A stretch of DNA of 64,000 nt from JAOPZW01 sp963764585 (GTDB lineage Bacteria; Actinomycetota; Thermoleophilia; Solirubrobacterales; Solirubrobacteraceae): contig CAVXTB010000013.1 of the NCBI GenBank assembly GCA_963764585.1, positions 62,001-126,000 on the forward strand, written 5' to 3'. The translations under genes were made by a program, and so were the position numbers. This document shows positions 33,520-43,186 of this stretch, piece after piece. The notes beneath the pieces are model-generated. The model saw only the letters and a list, made by a program, of their open reading frames with translations. It had not been told where the DNA came from and did not search any database. Position 1 is the stretch's first letter. Every line of letters begins with the position of its first letter.

Positions 33520-35941
33520 CTAAGCCGCGGCCGCGACGTCCTTCAGCCGCGCCATCTCCGGATCGAAGCGCGGCTCGCTGACCACGGTCACCGGGTGGTC
33601 GGCGCCCGCGCTGTGCACGGCGAGCGTCGTCCCGGGCTCGGCGAGCCGGACCGGGAGGTAGCCGTAGAGCATGCTCTCCCCCATGCGTGGCGCCATACGC
33701 CGCGCTCGTGACGTAGCCCACGGGCGCGTCGCCTTCGAGCAGCGGCTCCGTGCCGACGAGGATCACCGCGGGATCGTCGGCGGTCAGGCAGCAGAGCTTG
33801 CGCTGCACGCCGCGGTCCTTGATCGCCGCGGCCGCCTCGCGGCCGATGAAGTCGCCGTCCTTGTTCAGCCGCACCAGCCAACCCAGACCCGCCTCGAACG
33901 GGTCGTGCTCCTCGTCGATGTCCTGGCCCCAGAGGCGGTAGCCCTTCTCCAGGCGCAGCGAGTCGTAGGCGCCGCCGCCGCAGGCGACCGCGCCCAGCGA
34001 GCGCCCGGCGTCCCACAGCATGTCCCACAGCCCGCGGCCGAACTCGGTCGGCGCGTAGATCTCCCAGCCAAGCTCGCCGACGTAGGACACGCGCAGCGCG
34101 CGGCACGGGACGTGGCCGACGTGCAGCGCGAACGCGCGCATGTACGGCGCCGACAGGTCGTCGTCGGTGGTCGCGGCCACGAGGTCGCGCGCGCGCGGGC
34201 CCCAGACGCCGAGGCAGCACAGGGCGGAGCTGAGGTCGGTGAGCGTGACCGACCCGTCGTCGGGCAGGTGGGCGCGCATCCACGCGATGTCGTGACGGCC
34301 CACGGCGCCGCCGGTCACCACCCAGAAGCGATCCTCGTCGATGCGCGTGATCGTGAGGTCGCACATGATCCCGCCGCGCGGCGAGAGCATCGCGGTGTAG
34401 ACGATGACCCCGATCGGCTTGTCGACGTCGTTGGCGGCCAGGCGCTGCAGGAAGTGAAGCGCGCCGGGGCCGGCGATCTCGACCTTCGTGAACGGCGTGA
34501 GGTCGAAGATGCCCGCGCGCTCGCGGCAGGCGCGGTGCTCGGCCTGGACGATCGGCGACCAGAAGCGCGCCGCCCACTCGTCGTGGGGGATCACCTCGTC
34601 GCCGGTGCGCAGCTCGCGGTTGGCCTCGTACCACTGCGGGCGCTCCCAGCCGGCGCTCTCGAAGAACTGCGCGCCCAGCGCCTGCTGGCGCTCGTAGAAG
34701 GGCGTCGTGCGCAGGCCGCGCGCCTGCTCGTTCTGCTGGCGCGCGTGCAGGACGTCGTAGACCTCGCGGTAGCCCTGGGCGCCGCGCAGGCGCACGTACG
34801 TCGGGCTGGTGCCGTGGGCGTCGAAGCGCTGCGGGTCACACTCGTGGAGGTCGAGCAGCGCGTCGCCGTGGGTCATGAGCTCGGCCAGCGCGCGGCCGCA
34901 GCCGGCGGAGTGGGTGACCCAGATCGCCTGCGCCAGCCAGAGGTTGCGCGCGGCGGCGCTCTCGCCGAGCAGCGGGAAGCCGTCGGGCGTGAACGACATC
35001 AGGCCGTTGAAGGCCCGGGTCAGCTCGACGTCGCGCAGCGCGGGCAGCAGGCGGCCGGCCTCGGCGCGCGCGCCGGCGAAGTCCTCGGGCGTGAACGCGA
35101 GCTCGGCGGGGCGCTCGGGCTCGGCGAGGCGCGGCTCGTGGCGGTAGTTGCCGATCGCGTAGGCGTCGGCGACCTGGCGGAAGTACATCGCGTGGTCCTG
35201 GTGGCGCAGGATCGGGTGCACGACCTCGCGCGTCTCCCCCGCGAGCTCGGGCAGCGGCGCCGTGTAGGCGAGCTGGTGCTCGACGGGCACGAGCGGCACG
35301 TTGAGCCCCGGCGCGAGCCGCGCCACCTGCCGGCCCCAGATGCCGGACGCGATCACGACGTGCTCGGCGCGGATCGTCCCCAGCGCGGTCTGCACGCCGA
35401 CCGCGCACCCGCCCTCGACGAGCAGGCCGGTGACCTCGCAGCCGCCGAACGCGGCGATCGCGTCGCCGGTGCACAGCGCCTCGGCCGCCCGCACCGCCTT
35501 GGCGATCCCGTCGTCGGCGACGTGGAAGCCGCCGAGGATCGTCGCGGGATCGAGCAGGGGGATGAGCTCGGCGACCTGCGCGGGATCGAGCAGGCGCGCG
35601 TCGAGCCCGTACCCGCGCGCCCGCGCCCAGCGGCGGTCGAGCTCGGACCAGCGCTCGTCGGTCGTCGCGACCTCGATGCTGCCGACCGGATGGAAGGCGC
35701 CGAGCTCGATCAGCTTTGCGACCGTCCACTGCGCCAGGCGCGTCATCGTCCGCGACGGGTTGTGCTGGAAGACCAGCCCCGGCGCGTGCGAGGTCGAGCC
35801 GCCGGTCTGGAACAGCGGCCCCTGGTCGACGACGACGATGTCCTCCCAGCCCCGCTCGGCGAGGTGGTGGGCGACGCTGGCGCCGGCGATCCCGGCGCCA
35901 ACGATCACCGCCCGCGCGCTGGCGGGTACTGCCTGGGTCAC
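33520..35941 (-). CDS. Dimethylglycine/sarcosine dehydrogenase-like FAD oxidoreductase-GcvT fusion, frameshifted near the C-terminus
   Basis: About 806 codons if repaired, the expected length for this family. The N-terminal DAAO domain has the FAD motif GAGIAGASVAHHLAERG (about 14-30) and GSTSHAPGLVFQ; the C-terminal ~380 residues are a GcvT/aminomethyltransferase-type tetrahydrofolate domain (FDLTPFTKVEIAGPGA, GELGWEIYAP, EKGYRLWGQDIDEEHDP). At 33678-33682 a run of five C (G on the coding strand) shifts the frame: before it the protein reads GYVTSAAYGATHG, and removing one base restores ESMLYGYLPVRLAEPG and a natural stop at 33520. It would demethylate an N-methyl amino acid, passing the C1 unit to folate. 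The GTG start overlaps the permease stop. Confidence 0.82.
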
Positions 35942-37554
35942 TCGGCCGGGATCTCCCCGTAGACCATGCTCAGGTCCATGCCCTGCCTGCGGCGGACGAC
36001 CCGCGAGCTGACGTAGATCACGACGGCGAGCGCGTAGAGACCAGCCATGAACCACAGCGACGACGTCTTGTTGACTCCGTAGACGTCGTCGAACAGCCAC
36101 TTGTACAGGCAGAAGACCAGGAACGCGATGAAGGCGAGCGCGGCGAAGGTGATCAGGGGCAGCCCGAGCACCTTGTACTTCGCGATCGGCGAGGCGTTGT
36201 AGATCTCCCTCCTGGTCCACGGCAGCACCGCCGCCGCGATCGCCGACCCGAGGAAGGTCACCGCGATGACCAGCGTCGCGTCGAGCGTGTACGTCACGAA
36301 CGTCGAGTTGTAGGCGTAGAGAGCCGAAAGGCCGATCGACGGGATCAGCATCAGCGCCAACGCGATCGTCGGGACGCCGTTGCGGTTCACGCTCGCCACG
36401 CTCTCGGGCAGGACGCGATCGAACGCCGCGGCGAAGATCACGCGCGTCGAGGACAGGAAGACGGTGCCGACCCACCCGAAGAACCACAGCGAGAGCACCG
36501 CGACGAGGATGAACTGCAGCACCGGGCTACCGAAGAACGACGCTGCCAGCAGCCCCGGGTACGGCCAGGCACCGGTCGGGATCGTTCCCGCCCAGAAGGC
36601 GTTGTTCGCCGCGTTGTACCAATCCCAGCCGAACGTCTTGGAGAAGAGCAGGAACAGGATGACCGCGGTGATCGTCGTCGCGATCAGCGCGCCGCCCATG
36701 GCGTAGATGTTCTTGCGGAAGTCGGAGGCGCCGCGGACCTCGCCATAGAGCGTGGCGCCCCAGTTCGACCACAGGTTGAAGAACGCCATCATCGGGATCA
36801 GCAGGAACGTCGCTCCGACCGCGAACGAGCCGATGGCCGGCGGGACGTAGCCGTCGGTCCCGGCCTTCAGCGTCGCCGCGTACGCGTTGTTGACACCGTA
36901 GAGGTCCTTCGACTGGTCGTTGAAGTGCGAGATGAAGCTCGCCTTGGAATGGAAGAGCAGCAGCAGCGCGACGACCGCGAGCGCGATGACGCCGCCGTAG
37001 AAGCAGACCTTCTGGAGGCGCGCGTAGGTGCGGATGCCCAAGGCGATGAAGAGCGAAGCCAGGAGCGCCGTGATGATCGACGCCACGAAGACGCCGTCGT
37101 GGCCGCTCCAGAACGTCACCGCGCTGTCCCAGCCGATGATCGCGCACAGCGGCCCGAGCACCTCGACGTTGAGGATGTTCGCGTAGATCGGAACCCAGAG
37201 CCAGAGGATGAACCACCACCCGGTGATCGCGAGCACGAACCCGGGGCCGCCGCCCAGGACGCGACTGATCCACACGTAGTCGCCTCCGGCGCGCGGCATC
37301 GCGGCGATGAGGGACGCGTAGGTGACGCCCTGCAGCACGAGATAGCCGCCGGCGAGCAGCACCGACCACAGCAGGCTGCCCTTCGGGATGAACGGCCCGT
37401 ACGAGAAGATGTACAGGCCGAGCGTCACGATGTTGATCGAGAACGCGGCGTAGATGAACGCGTCGCGCACCGACCACCCGCGTACCAGCCCCGTCGCCTT
37501 GCGGACGAAGACCGCGCGTTCGAGGCCCTCGCCGCCCGCTGCCACCGATGCCAT
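35938..37554 (-). CDS. APC-family amino acid/amine permease
   Basis: 538 residues with about 12 membrane helices. The amino acid-polyamine-organocation fold is indicated by the first-helix INIVTLGLYIFSYGP region and PRAGGDYVWISRVLG after helix 2. GGAGGAGGAGGG precedes the ATG at 37554. Co-transcribed with the downstream dehydrogenase (GTGA overlap), so it probably imports that enzyme's N-methylated substrate. Confidence 0.9.
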   Translation of the reverse strand: MASVAAGGEGLERAVFVRKATGLVRGWSVRDAFIYAAFSINIVTLGLYIFSYGPFIPKGSLLWSVLLAGGYLVLQGVTYASLIAAMPRAGGDYVWISRVLGGGPGFVLAITGWWFILWLWVPIYANILNVEVLGPLCAIIGWDSAVTFWSGHDGVFVASIITALLASLFIALGIRTYARLQKVCFYGGVIALAVVALLLLFHSKASFISHFNDQSKDLYGVNNAYAATLKAGTDGYVPPAIGSFAVGATFLLIPMMAFFNLWSNWGATLYGEVRGASDFRKNIYAMGGALIATTITAVILFLLFSKTFGWDWYNAANNAFWAGTIPTGAWPYPGLLAASFFGSPVLQFILVAVLSLWFFGWVGTVFLSSTRVIFAAAFDRVLPESVASVNRNGVPTIALALMLIPSIGLSALYAYNSTFVTYTLDATLVIAVTFLGSAIAAAVLPWTRREIYNASPIAKYKVLGLPLITFAALAFIAFLVFCLYKWLFDDVYGVNKTSSLWFMAGLYALAVVIYVSSRVVRRRQGMDLSMVYGEIPAE

Positions 37555-37571
37555 GAGTCCCTCCTCCTCCT

Positions 37572-38513
37572 TTAGCCGCTCGTGAGCACGAAGCGCTTGA
37601 CCTTCTTCTTGCCGTCCATCTCGATGACTGCCCCCAACAGCTGCCCCTGCTCGTATGAGCTTCCGGGGTTGATGCACAGCGTCTGCCCCAACCGGTGCGT
37701 CCCGCGCGCCTCGTGGATGTGCCCGTGCAGCGACAGCGCCGGCTGGTGGCGCTCGATCGCCTCGCGGACCGCCGTCGACCCGACCGGGATCGTCGAGCGG
37801 CCCGCGTCCTTGAGATCCATCTCGGCCGTGAGCTGCGGCGCGTCGTCCAGGCCGGTGCCGTACGGCGGGCAATGCAGGCTGAAGATCGTGCGCTCGGGCG
37901 GCGTGGTGACCTCGGCGATCATCTTCTCGATGCGCTCGCCGAGGACCGGCTCGTCCTCTTCGCGGTAGGTGTCCCACGGCGTCCGGTTCGCCCAGCCGCT
38001 CGACGCCAGCTGGAAGCCCTCGATGTCGACGACGCGGCCCTCGCCGAGCTCGACGGTCTTGGCCGCGGCCACGACCTCGTCGATCTCGAGCTGGTCGTCG
38101 TTGCCGGGGCAGACGAAGACGCGGATGCCGCTGCCGCCGAGCTTGTCGTCGGCCATCGCCATCCAGCGCTCGACCGTGGAGATCATGTGCTCGTCGAAGA
38201 GCTTGTGCCAGCGCGCCTCGTCGGCCGCCAGCTCGGAGAGCTCGTCCGGCGTCGTCCGGAACGGGTAGTAGCCACGGCGCTGGACAGCCTCCTCGAAGGT
38301 CCGGACGGCATCCTCGCCCTCGAGGCTCTCGCGGTTCTCCAGCAGCGTCGCGTGCCAGCGCCCGCCGCCGTCGTCGATGATCGGCACGAGCGCCTTGCCG
38401 GTCATGTCGCCGCCGAGGATCACCACGTCGGCGTCGTAGTGCTTGCCGCTGTTGAGGAACTTCTTCCAGCAGGTCTCCGAGCCGTGGATGTCGGTCGCGA
38501 AGAACAGCCTCAT
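37572..38513 (-). CDS. Calcineurin-like metallophosphoesterase
   Basis: 313 residues. The two-metal motifs are all present: DIHGSE (8-13), GGDMTG (about 34-39), GNDDQ in place of GNHD/E (about 137-141), HCPPYG and HGHIHE. An unusually long insert (about 45-125) between the second and third motif may form a cap. Located in an operon with a permease and an N-methyl amino acid dehydrogenase, where its role (phosphodiester or nucleotide hydrolysis) is unexplained. It overlaps the nucleotidyltransferase gene by ATGA. Confidence 0.87.
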   Translation of the reverse strand: MRLFFATDIHGSETCWKKFLNSGKHYDADVVILGGDMTGKALVPIIDDGGGRWHATLLENRESLEGEDAVRTFEEAVQRRGYYPFRTTPDELSELAADEARWHKLFDEHMISTVERWMAMADDKLGGSGIRVFVCPGNDDQLEIDEVVAAAKTVELGEGRVVDIEGFQLASSGWANRTPWDTYREEDEPVLGERIEKMIAEVTTPPERTIFSLHCPPYGTGLDDAPQLTAEMDLKDAGRSTIPVGSTAVREAIERHQPALSLHGHIHEARGTHRLGQTLCINPGSSYEQGQLLGAVIEMDGKKKVKRFVLTSG

Positions 38514-39259
38514 TGCGAGACCTCCTCGGGCAGGTCGTACCAGCGCTTGCGCTCACCCACCTTGGCGCGCAGCTTCCAGCCGCGGCTCTTGGGCTCTGCC
38601 TCGACGCGCACGAGGAGCTGCTCGAAGCGCCCCGTGATCTGCTCGCGCTCGCCGTTGGGAAGGTCGTAGTCGCCGACGTGCTCGCGGCAGCGCTCGAGGT
38701 TGGCGGTGATCGTGCGCCACAGCCCCCAGTCCGACGCGCACAGCGCCGCGATCTGGGCGCCGTTGACCGCCTCGTCGTCGTGCTCGTCGATCGGGTGGCC
38801 GTGCAGCAGCAGGACGGTGTCGCGGATGTCCTTCTCGTTGACCTCGATGATCTGCAGCTTGGTCAGCAGCAGCTCCGCGAGCGGGACCGTGCGGCGCTCG
38901 ACGCCGAAGCGGTCGGCCAGCGGGATCGCGTGGCACATCCGGAAGGAGTCGACGAAGACGTCGACCTGACGGCCGTGGTCGTCGTCGAAGAACAGCGCGC
39001 GCTCGCGCGCGTGCATCGCGTTGAACGACACGTGCGGCACGTAGCCGGCGTCGCGCAGCATCGTGTCCAGCGGGCCCGACGCCTTCTTGGGGATCGCGAA
39101 GTCGAGGTCCTTGTACTGGCGATCGAGCGCCGGCGGCACGTCGAGCGCGTGCAGGCGGACCGCGACGCCGCCCAGCAGGCGCAGGTCGATGTCGGCCTCG
39201 TCGGCGAGCGCGAGCAGGCGCTCGCCCTCGGCGACGATGTCCTCGAGGATGGCGGTCAT
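38510..39259 (-). CDS. Nucleotidyltransferase-fold protein
   Basis: 249 residues. The N-terminal half fits a minimal Pol-beta-type nucleotidyltransferase: LRLLGGVAVRLHA (G-G-x-A), YKDLDFAIP (D-x-D active-site pair at about 52-54) and the third acidic strand VDVFVDSF near 100. The C-terminal half is helical with conserved IEVNEKDIRDTVLLL. It is similar in layout to AbiEii/DUF-type nucleotidyltransferases but has no AbiEi antitoxin partner; instead it is coupled to a metallophosphoesterase. The start ATG at 39259 was chosen because the upstream frame is arginine-rich shadow. Confidence 0.75.
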   Translation of the reverse strand: MTAILEDIVAEGERLLALADEADIDLRLLGGVAVRLHALDVPPALDRQYKDLDFAIPKKASGPLDTMLRDAGYVPHVSFNAMHARERALFFDDDHGRQVDVFVDSFRMCHAIPLADRFGVERRTVPLAELLLTKLQIIEVNEKDIRDTVLLLHGHPIDEHDDEAVNGAQIAALCASDWGLWRTITANLERCREHVGDYDLPNGEREQITGRFEQLLVRVEAEPKSRGWKLRAKVGERKRWYDLPEEVSQ

Positions 39260-39407
39260 CGCCGGCCCTGCCCGCCGATCGCGAAGCGCCGCCGCCCTGG
39301 CCCGTCGGCCGTTCTCCTCATGCTCTCCTCGCCCCTGCCGCACCCCCTCACCAGGCTGGCGAGGCCTTGGATGCGACTGGAATTCAACTCATATATCTTA
39401 TCTCGCG

Positions 39408-40889
39408 ATGGGACAGCCCGGTCAACTTCAGGGCGCCCAGGCACTAGCTCTCGGACCGACGCGGATGTTCATCGGGGCCGAGTGGCGCGACGCGCGCAGC
39501 GGCGCCTCGGAGCGGGCGAGCAGCCCCGCCACCGGCGCGGATCTCGGCGCGGTCGCGTGGGGCGATCGCGACGACGCGCGCGCCGCGATCGGCGCCGCCG
39601 TCGCCGCGTTTCCGGGCTGGGCGAGCGAGACCGCGTTCGCGCGCGCGGCGGCCCTGCATCGCGTCGCCGACGCCTGCGCGCGCCGGCGCGACGAGCTCGC
39701 CCGCGCGCTGACCCTCGACCAGGGCAAGCCGCTGCACGCCGAGGCCTACGACGAGGTCGACGAGCTGATCGTCATGTGGCGCGCGGCTGCCGAGGACGGC
39801 GTGCGCCTGGAGGGCTCGATCCCGCCGAGCTCGTCGCCGGGCAAGCGCGTCCTGCTGATGCGCCGGGCGCTCGGGCCGGTGGCGGTCGTCACGCCGTGGA
39901 ACTGGCCGTACACGATGCCCGCCGAGATCGTCGCCCCCGCGCTGGCGGTGGGCAACACGGTCGTGTGGACGCCGGCGCCTTCGACCGCGGTGTGCTCGGG
40001 CCTGCTGGCCGAGTGCGTCGCCGAGGCCGACCTGCCTCCCGGCGTCTTCAACTTCGTGCTCGGGCCGGGGCCGGTCGTGGGCGACGAGATCGTCGCGCAC
40101 CCGGGCACCGTCGCGGTCGGCTTCATCGGCTCGACGGCGACCGGCCGGCGGATCGCCGAGCGCGCGGCGGGCAAGCGCCTGCTGCTGGAGATGGGCGGCA
40201 ACGGGCCGCTGGTCGTGCTCGAGGGCGCCGACGTCGACGCCGCCGCGCAGGCCGCCGTCAGCGCCTGCTTCCTGTGCGCCGGGCAGAGCTGCACGGCCGG
40301 CGAGCGGCTGCTCGTCGCCGAGCCCGTGCGCGACGAGTTCGTCGAGCGCCTGGCGGCGACAGTTGCCTCCGATGTCCGGCTCGGCGACCCGTTCGCGCCC
40401 GAGACCACGATGGGGCCGCTGAACAACGACGCGGTCGCCGCGAAGATGGATCTCCACGTCGGCGATGCCGTCGAGCGCGGCGCGCGCGTCGTCGCGGGCG
40501 GCGCGCGCTCGACCGACTTCCCCACCGACCTCTACTGGACGGCGACGATCCTCGACGCCGTGCCCGAGGACGCCGCGGCGGCGGTCGAGGAGACCTTCGG
40601 CCCGATCGCGCCGATCGTCGCAGTGACGTCTTTGGACCACGCGATCGCGCTGACGAACGCCTCGCCGTACGGGCTGCTCGCCGCCGTGTTCACCGGCGAC
40701 GTCATGGACGGCCTGCGCTTCGCCGACCAGGTCCGCACCGGCCTCGTGAACATCAACGAGACGACCAACTACTGGGAGAACCACCTGCCCTTCGGCGGCC
40801 GCGCGGGCAGCGACAGCGGCACGGGCCGCATCGGCGGGCGCCACGCGCTCGAGCAGCTCACGGAGCTGCAGACGATCGTGATCGGGTGA
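39408..40889 (+). CDS. NAD(P)-dependent aldehyde dehydrogenase
   Basis: 493 residues, full ALDH length. The NAD-binding GSTATG, catalytic Glu in LEMGGNGP (about 263) and catalytic Cys in GQSCTAGER (about 297) are present. The ATG at 39408 follows an AT-rich CATATATCTTATC stretch by only a few bases, so the mRNA may be leaderless; ATG 39465 is an alternative start. The aldehyde is unknown; betaine aldehyde or a semialdehyde would suit the neighbouring amine genes. Divergent from the nucleotidyltransferase operon. Confidence 0.9.
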   Translation: MGQPGQLQGAQALALGPTRMFIGAEWRDARSGASERASSPATGADLGAVAWGDRDDARAAIGAAVAAFPGWASETAFARAAALHRVADACARRRDELARALTLDQGKPLHAEAYDEVDELIVMWRAAAEDGVRLEGSIPPSSSPGKRVLLMRRALGPVAVVTPWNWPYTMPAEIVAPALAVGNTVVWTPAPSTAVCSGLLAECVAEADLPPGVFNFVLGPGPVVGDEIVAHPGTVAVGFIGSTATGRRIAERAAGKRLLLEMGGNGPLVVLEGADVDAAAQAAVSACFLCAGQSCTAGERLLVAEPVRDEFVERLAATVASDVRLGDPFAPETTMGPLNNDAVAAKMDLHVGDAVERGARVVAGGARSTDFPTDLYWTATILDAVPEDAAAAVEETFGPIAPIVAVTSLDHAIALTNASPYGLLAAVFTGDVMDGLRFADQVRTGLVNINETTNYWENHLPFGGRAGSDSGTGRIGGRHALEQLTELQTIVIG

Positions 40890-41083
40890 GGCTGGTCGTC
40901 CGCGCGCGCCTCGCGGCGGTTCGTAGCCAGGGGCAGCGAGGCGTGGGCCGTCCGATCGCGCTGGGGCGGGCGCGCGGGGCCAGCGTGCGCGGTCAGCCGC
41001 CCGCGACGAGGCACGATGCCGCGGTGGCGCAGCCGCAACGGCTTCTCCCCCTCGGTGCCCTGGCAGCAAAGCGCCGCGAAGCC
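40890..41083. repeat. Intergenic palindromic repeat region II (between convergent genes)
   Basis: No gene. Left arm GCCAGGGGCAGCGAGG (40927-40942), preceded by CGCGGCGGTTCGTA; right arm, on the other strand, CCTCGGTGCCCTGGC (41050-41064), followed by AGCAAAGCGCCGCG. The arms are the same sequence family as at 14190 and 56206/58209. It probably folds as a long imperfect hairpin between the aldehyde dehydrogenase and FAH genes. Confidence 0.65.
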
Positions 41084-41968
41084 TCACCCGGAGACCTCGG
41101 CCTCCACCACATTCCGCAACGTCCCCACGCCCTCGACCGACACCTCGACCGAATCCCCGGGCTGCAGGAACAGCGGCGGGTCGCGCGTGAAGCCGACGCC
41201 CTCCGGCGTCCCCGTCGCGATGATGTCGCCGGGCTCGAGCGTCATCACCGAGGACAGGAAGGCGATGATCTCGGCGACGCTGAAGATCATCTGCGAGGTC
41301 CGGGCGTCCTGGACGACCGCGCCGTTCAAACGCGTCGTCAGGCGCAGGTCCTGCAGATCAGAGACCTCGTCGAGCAGCACGAGCGCAGGGCCGCACGGCG
41401 AGAAGGTGTCGACGGCCTTGCCGGCGGTCCACTGCGGCGTCTGCATCTGCAGGTCGCGGGCGCTGACGTCGTTGAGCGCCATCACGCCGGCGACCGCGGC
41501 GAGCGCGTCGCCGGGCCGCACCCGCCGGCAGCGGCGGCCGATCACGACCGCGAGCTCGCCCTCGTAGTCGACCTCGCGCGTCGCCCGCGGCACGACGATC
41601 GCCGCGCCGTCGCCGACGAGCGAGTTGCGGAACTTGGCGAACGCGGTCGGCACCGCGGGCGCATCGATCCGCGTCTCGTCGGCGTGCGCGCGGTAGTTCA
41701 GGCCGATGCAGAGGATCTTGTCGGGGTCGGGGACCGGCGGGCCGAGGCGCAGGTCGCTCAGCGCGCCGACCGTCTCGTCGGCGTGCAGGGCGGCCCGGGC
41801 GAGCTCGCCGAGCCGGTCGCCGAGGCCGAGCACGCGGCGCACCGAGTCCAGCGGGCCGGCGCCGTTGGCGAGCGCCTCGCCCGCGCCCGCGGCGTCGACG
41901 ACGCGATCGCCGACGACGACGCCCGCGCGCAGATCGCCGGCCGCGTCGGCGTAGCTGACCAGCCGCAT
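41084..41968 (-). CDS. Fumarylacetoacetate hydrolase (FAH)-family protein
   Basis: 294 residues. The C-terminal FAH domain has the metal ligands E-x-E in DYEGELAVVIG (about 153-157) and Asp in ALNDVSARDLQ, plus GLNYRAHADE at its start. The family hydrolyses or decarboxylates beta-diketo or oxo-acid intermediates (acylpyruvases, 2-hydroxyhepta-2,4-dienedioate isomerase and others). It is the last gene of the minus-strand operon, joined to the M24 gene by a one-base TGATG overlap. Confidence 0.9.
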   Translation of the reverse strand: MRLVSYADAAGDLRAGVVVGDRVVDAAGAGEALANGAGPLDSVRRVLGLGDRLGELARAALHADETVGALSDLRLGPPVPDPDKILCIGLNYRAHADETRIDAPAVPTAFAKFRNSLVGDGAAIVVPRATREVDYEGELAVVIGRRCRRVRPGDALAAVAGVMALNDVSARDLQMQTPQWTAGKAVDTFSPCGPALVLLDEVSDLQDLRLTTRLNGAVVQDARTSQMIFSVAEIIAFLSSVMTLEPGDIIATGTPEGVGFTRDPPLFLQPGDSVEVSVEGVGTLRNVVEAEVSG

Positions 41969-43164
41969 CAGACCGTCGCCTCGGCGAACAGCCCCCTCGG
42001 CGCGTGGGTGAGCACCTCGCAGCCGTCCTTCTCGACCGCGACGACGTCCTCGATCCGCGTCCCGGCGACGCCCGGCTTGAGCAGGCACGGCTCGATGGTG
42101 ATGACCTCGCCGGCCCGCAGCGGCGCGTCGTCGTAGTAGTAGTCGGGGATGTCGTGGATGTCGAGGCCGACGCCGTGGCCGACGAGCTCGATCTTGTAGT
42201 CGGCGACGCCCTCCTGCGTGGCCACCTCCAGGGCGACCGCGTTGAGCTCGGCGGGCGTCACGCCCTCGCGGACGGTCTTGACGACCTCCGCGTTCATGAG
42301 CACGGTCGCCGCGTGCAGGTGGCGCAGCTCGTCGGACAGGTCGCCGGGATCGCCGGCGACGCGCATCCGGGCGATGTCGCCGGCGTAGCCGTCGAAGCGC
42401 GGCAGGACGTCGAAGAGCACCCACTCGCCGCGCTCGATGATCTTCTCGCGCGTGGGCAGCGAGCTGCCCGAGGCGCTGTTGGCCCCCGCCGAGATGATGC
42501 AGCCGCCCGCCGTCTCGAGGTCGCCGAGCCGGCGCAGCGTCTCCTCGGCCGCGAGGCCCACCTCGTACTCCGTCGCACCGGGGCGCACCGCCTCCATCCC
42601 GGCCATCGCCGCGGCGTCGGCGATCTGCTCGGCGCGGCGGATGCGCTCGAGCTCGGCCGGGCTCTTGACCGCGCGCACGCGCGAGATCGCGAGCGTCGGG
42701 ACGAACTCGGTGTAGGGCGCCGCGTCGCGCAGCGCCAGGTAGTCGCGCGCGGGGAACAGGTACCAGTTGTCGATGCCCACGCGCCGCAGCCCGCGTGCCG
42801 CGATCGCCCGCCCCAGCTCGGCGCCCAGCTCCGTCGAGCCCGCGGCGTCGGCGTACTTCGACATCTCCATCGCGCGCACGACGTCCCACAGAGCATCGGT
42901 GCGCAGCAGCGGCTCGCCGTCCACCGGCACGAGCGCCGCGCACGCGCCGAACATGTAGTAGCCGGCCTCGCGCGTGTGCTGGTGGCCGGCGAAGCGCGTG
43001 AAGTACGACGTGAGGTAGCGGACGTTCGCGACGACCTTCGCGGTCGAGTAGGCGATGATCGCGTCGAGGCCCTCGGCATCGGCCTCCCGGCGCACCGCCT
43101 CGGTCCGCCCGCCGTACTCGTCGTCGGTGATGGGGTCGATCGGCCAGAGGTTGAGATCGCTCAT
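41968..43164 (-). CDS. M24-family (aminopeptidase P/creatinase-fold) hydrolase
   Basis: 398 residues. An N-terminal creatinase-type domain (about 1-160) is followed by a pita-bread catalytic domain. All five metal ligands are visible: FDVLPRFDGYAGD (two Asp, 11 apart), GHGVGLDIHD (His), ITIEP (Glu) and TRIEDVV (Glu), so it should be a metal-dependent peptidase/amidohydrolase, not a metal-free creatinase. AGGAGG stands five bases before the ATG at 43164. Its place between an adenine-deaminase-like gene and an FAH gene suggests hydrolysis of a small amide rather than general peptides. Confidence 0.88.
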   Translation of the reverse strand: MSDLNLWPIDPITDDEYGGRTEAVRREADAEGLDAIIAYSTAKVVANVRYLTSYFTRFAGHQHTREAGYYMFGACAALVPVDGEPLLRTDALWDVVRAMEMSKYADAAGSTELGAELGRAIAARGLRRVGIDNWYLFPARDYLALRDAAPYTEFVPTLAISRVRAVKSPAELERIRRAEQIADAAAMAGMEAVRPGATEYEVGLAAEETLRRLGDLETAGGCIISAGANSASGSSLPTREKIIERGEWVLFDVLPRFDGYAGDIARMRVAGDPGDLSDELRHLHAATVLMNAEVVKTVREGVTPAELNAVALEVATQEGVADYKIELVGHGVGLDIHDIPDYYYDDAPLRAGEVITIEPCLLKPGVAGTRIEDVVAVEKDGCEVLTHAPRGLFAEATV

Positions 43165-43186
43165 GACGGCCTCCTGTCGAGGGTTG

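Noticed and set aside
38510..39259. AbiE-type toxin-antitoxin system
   Set aside because: The nucleotidyltransferase fold is there, but no AbiEi-like antitoxin gene is adjacent; its partner is a metallophosphoesterase in a catabolic operon.
39063..39407. N-terminal extension of the aldehyde dehydrogenase frame
   Set aside because: The extension is Arg/Ser/Pro-rich shadow of the divergent nucleotidyltransferase gene, and the ALDH homology begins after 39408.
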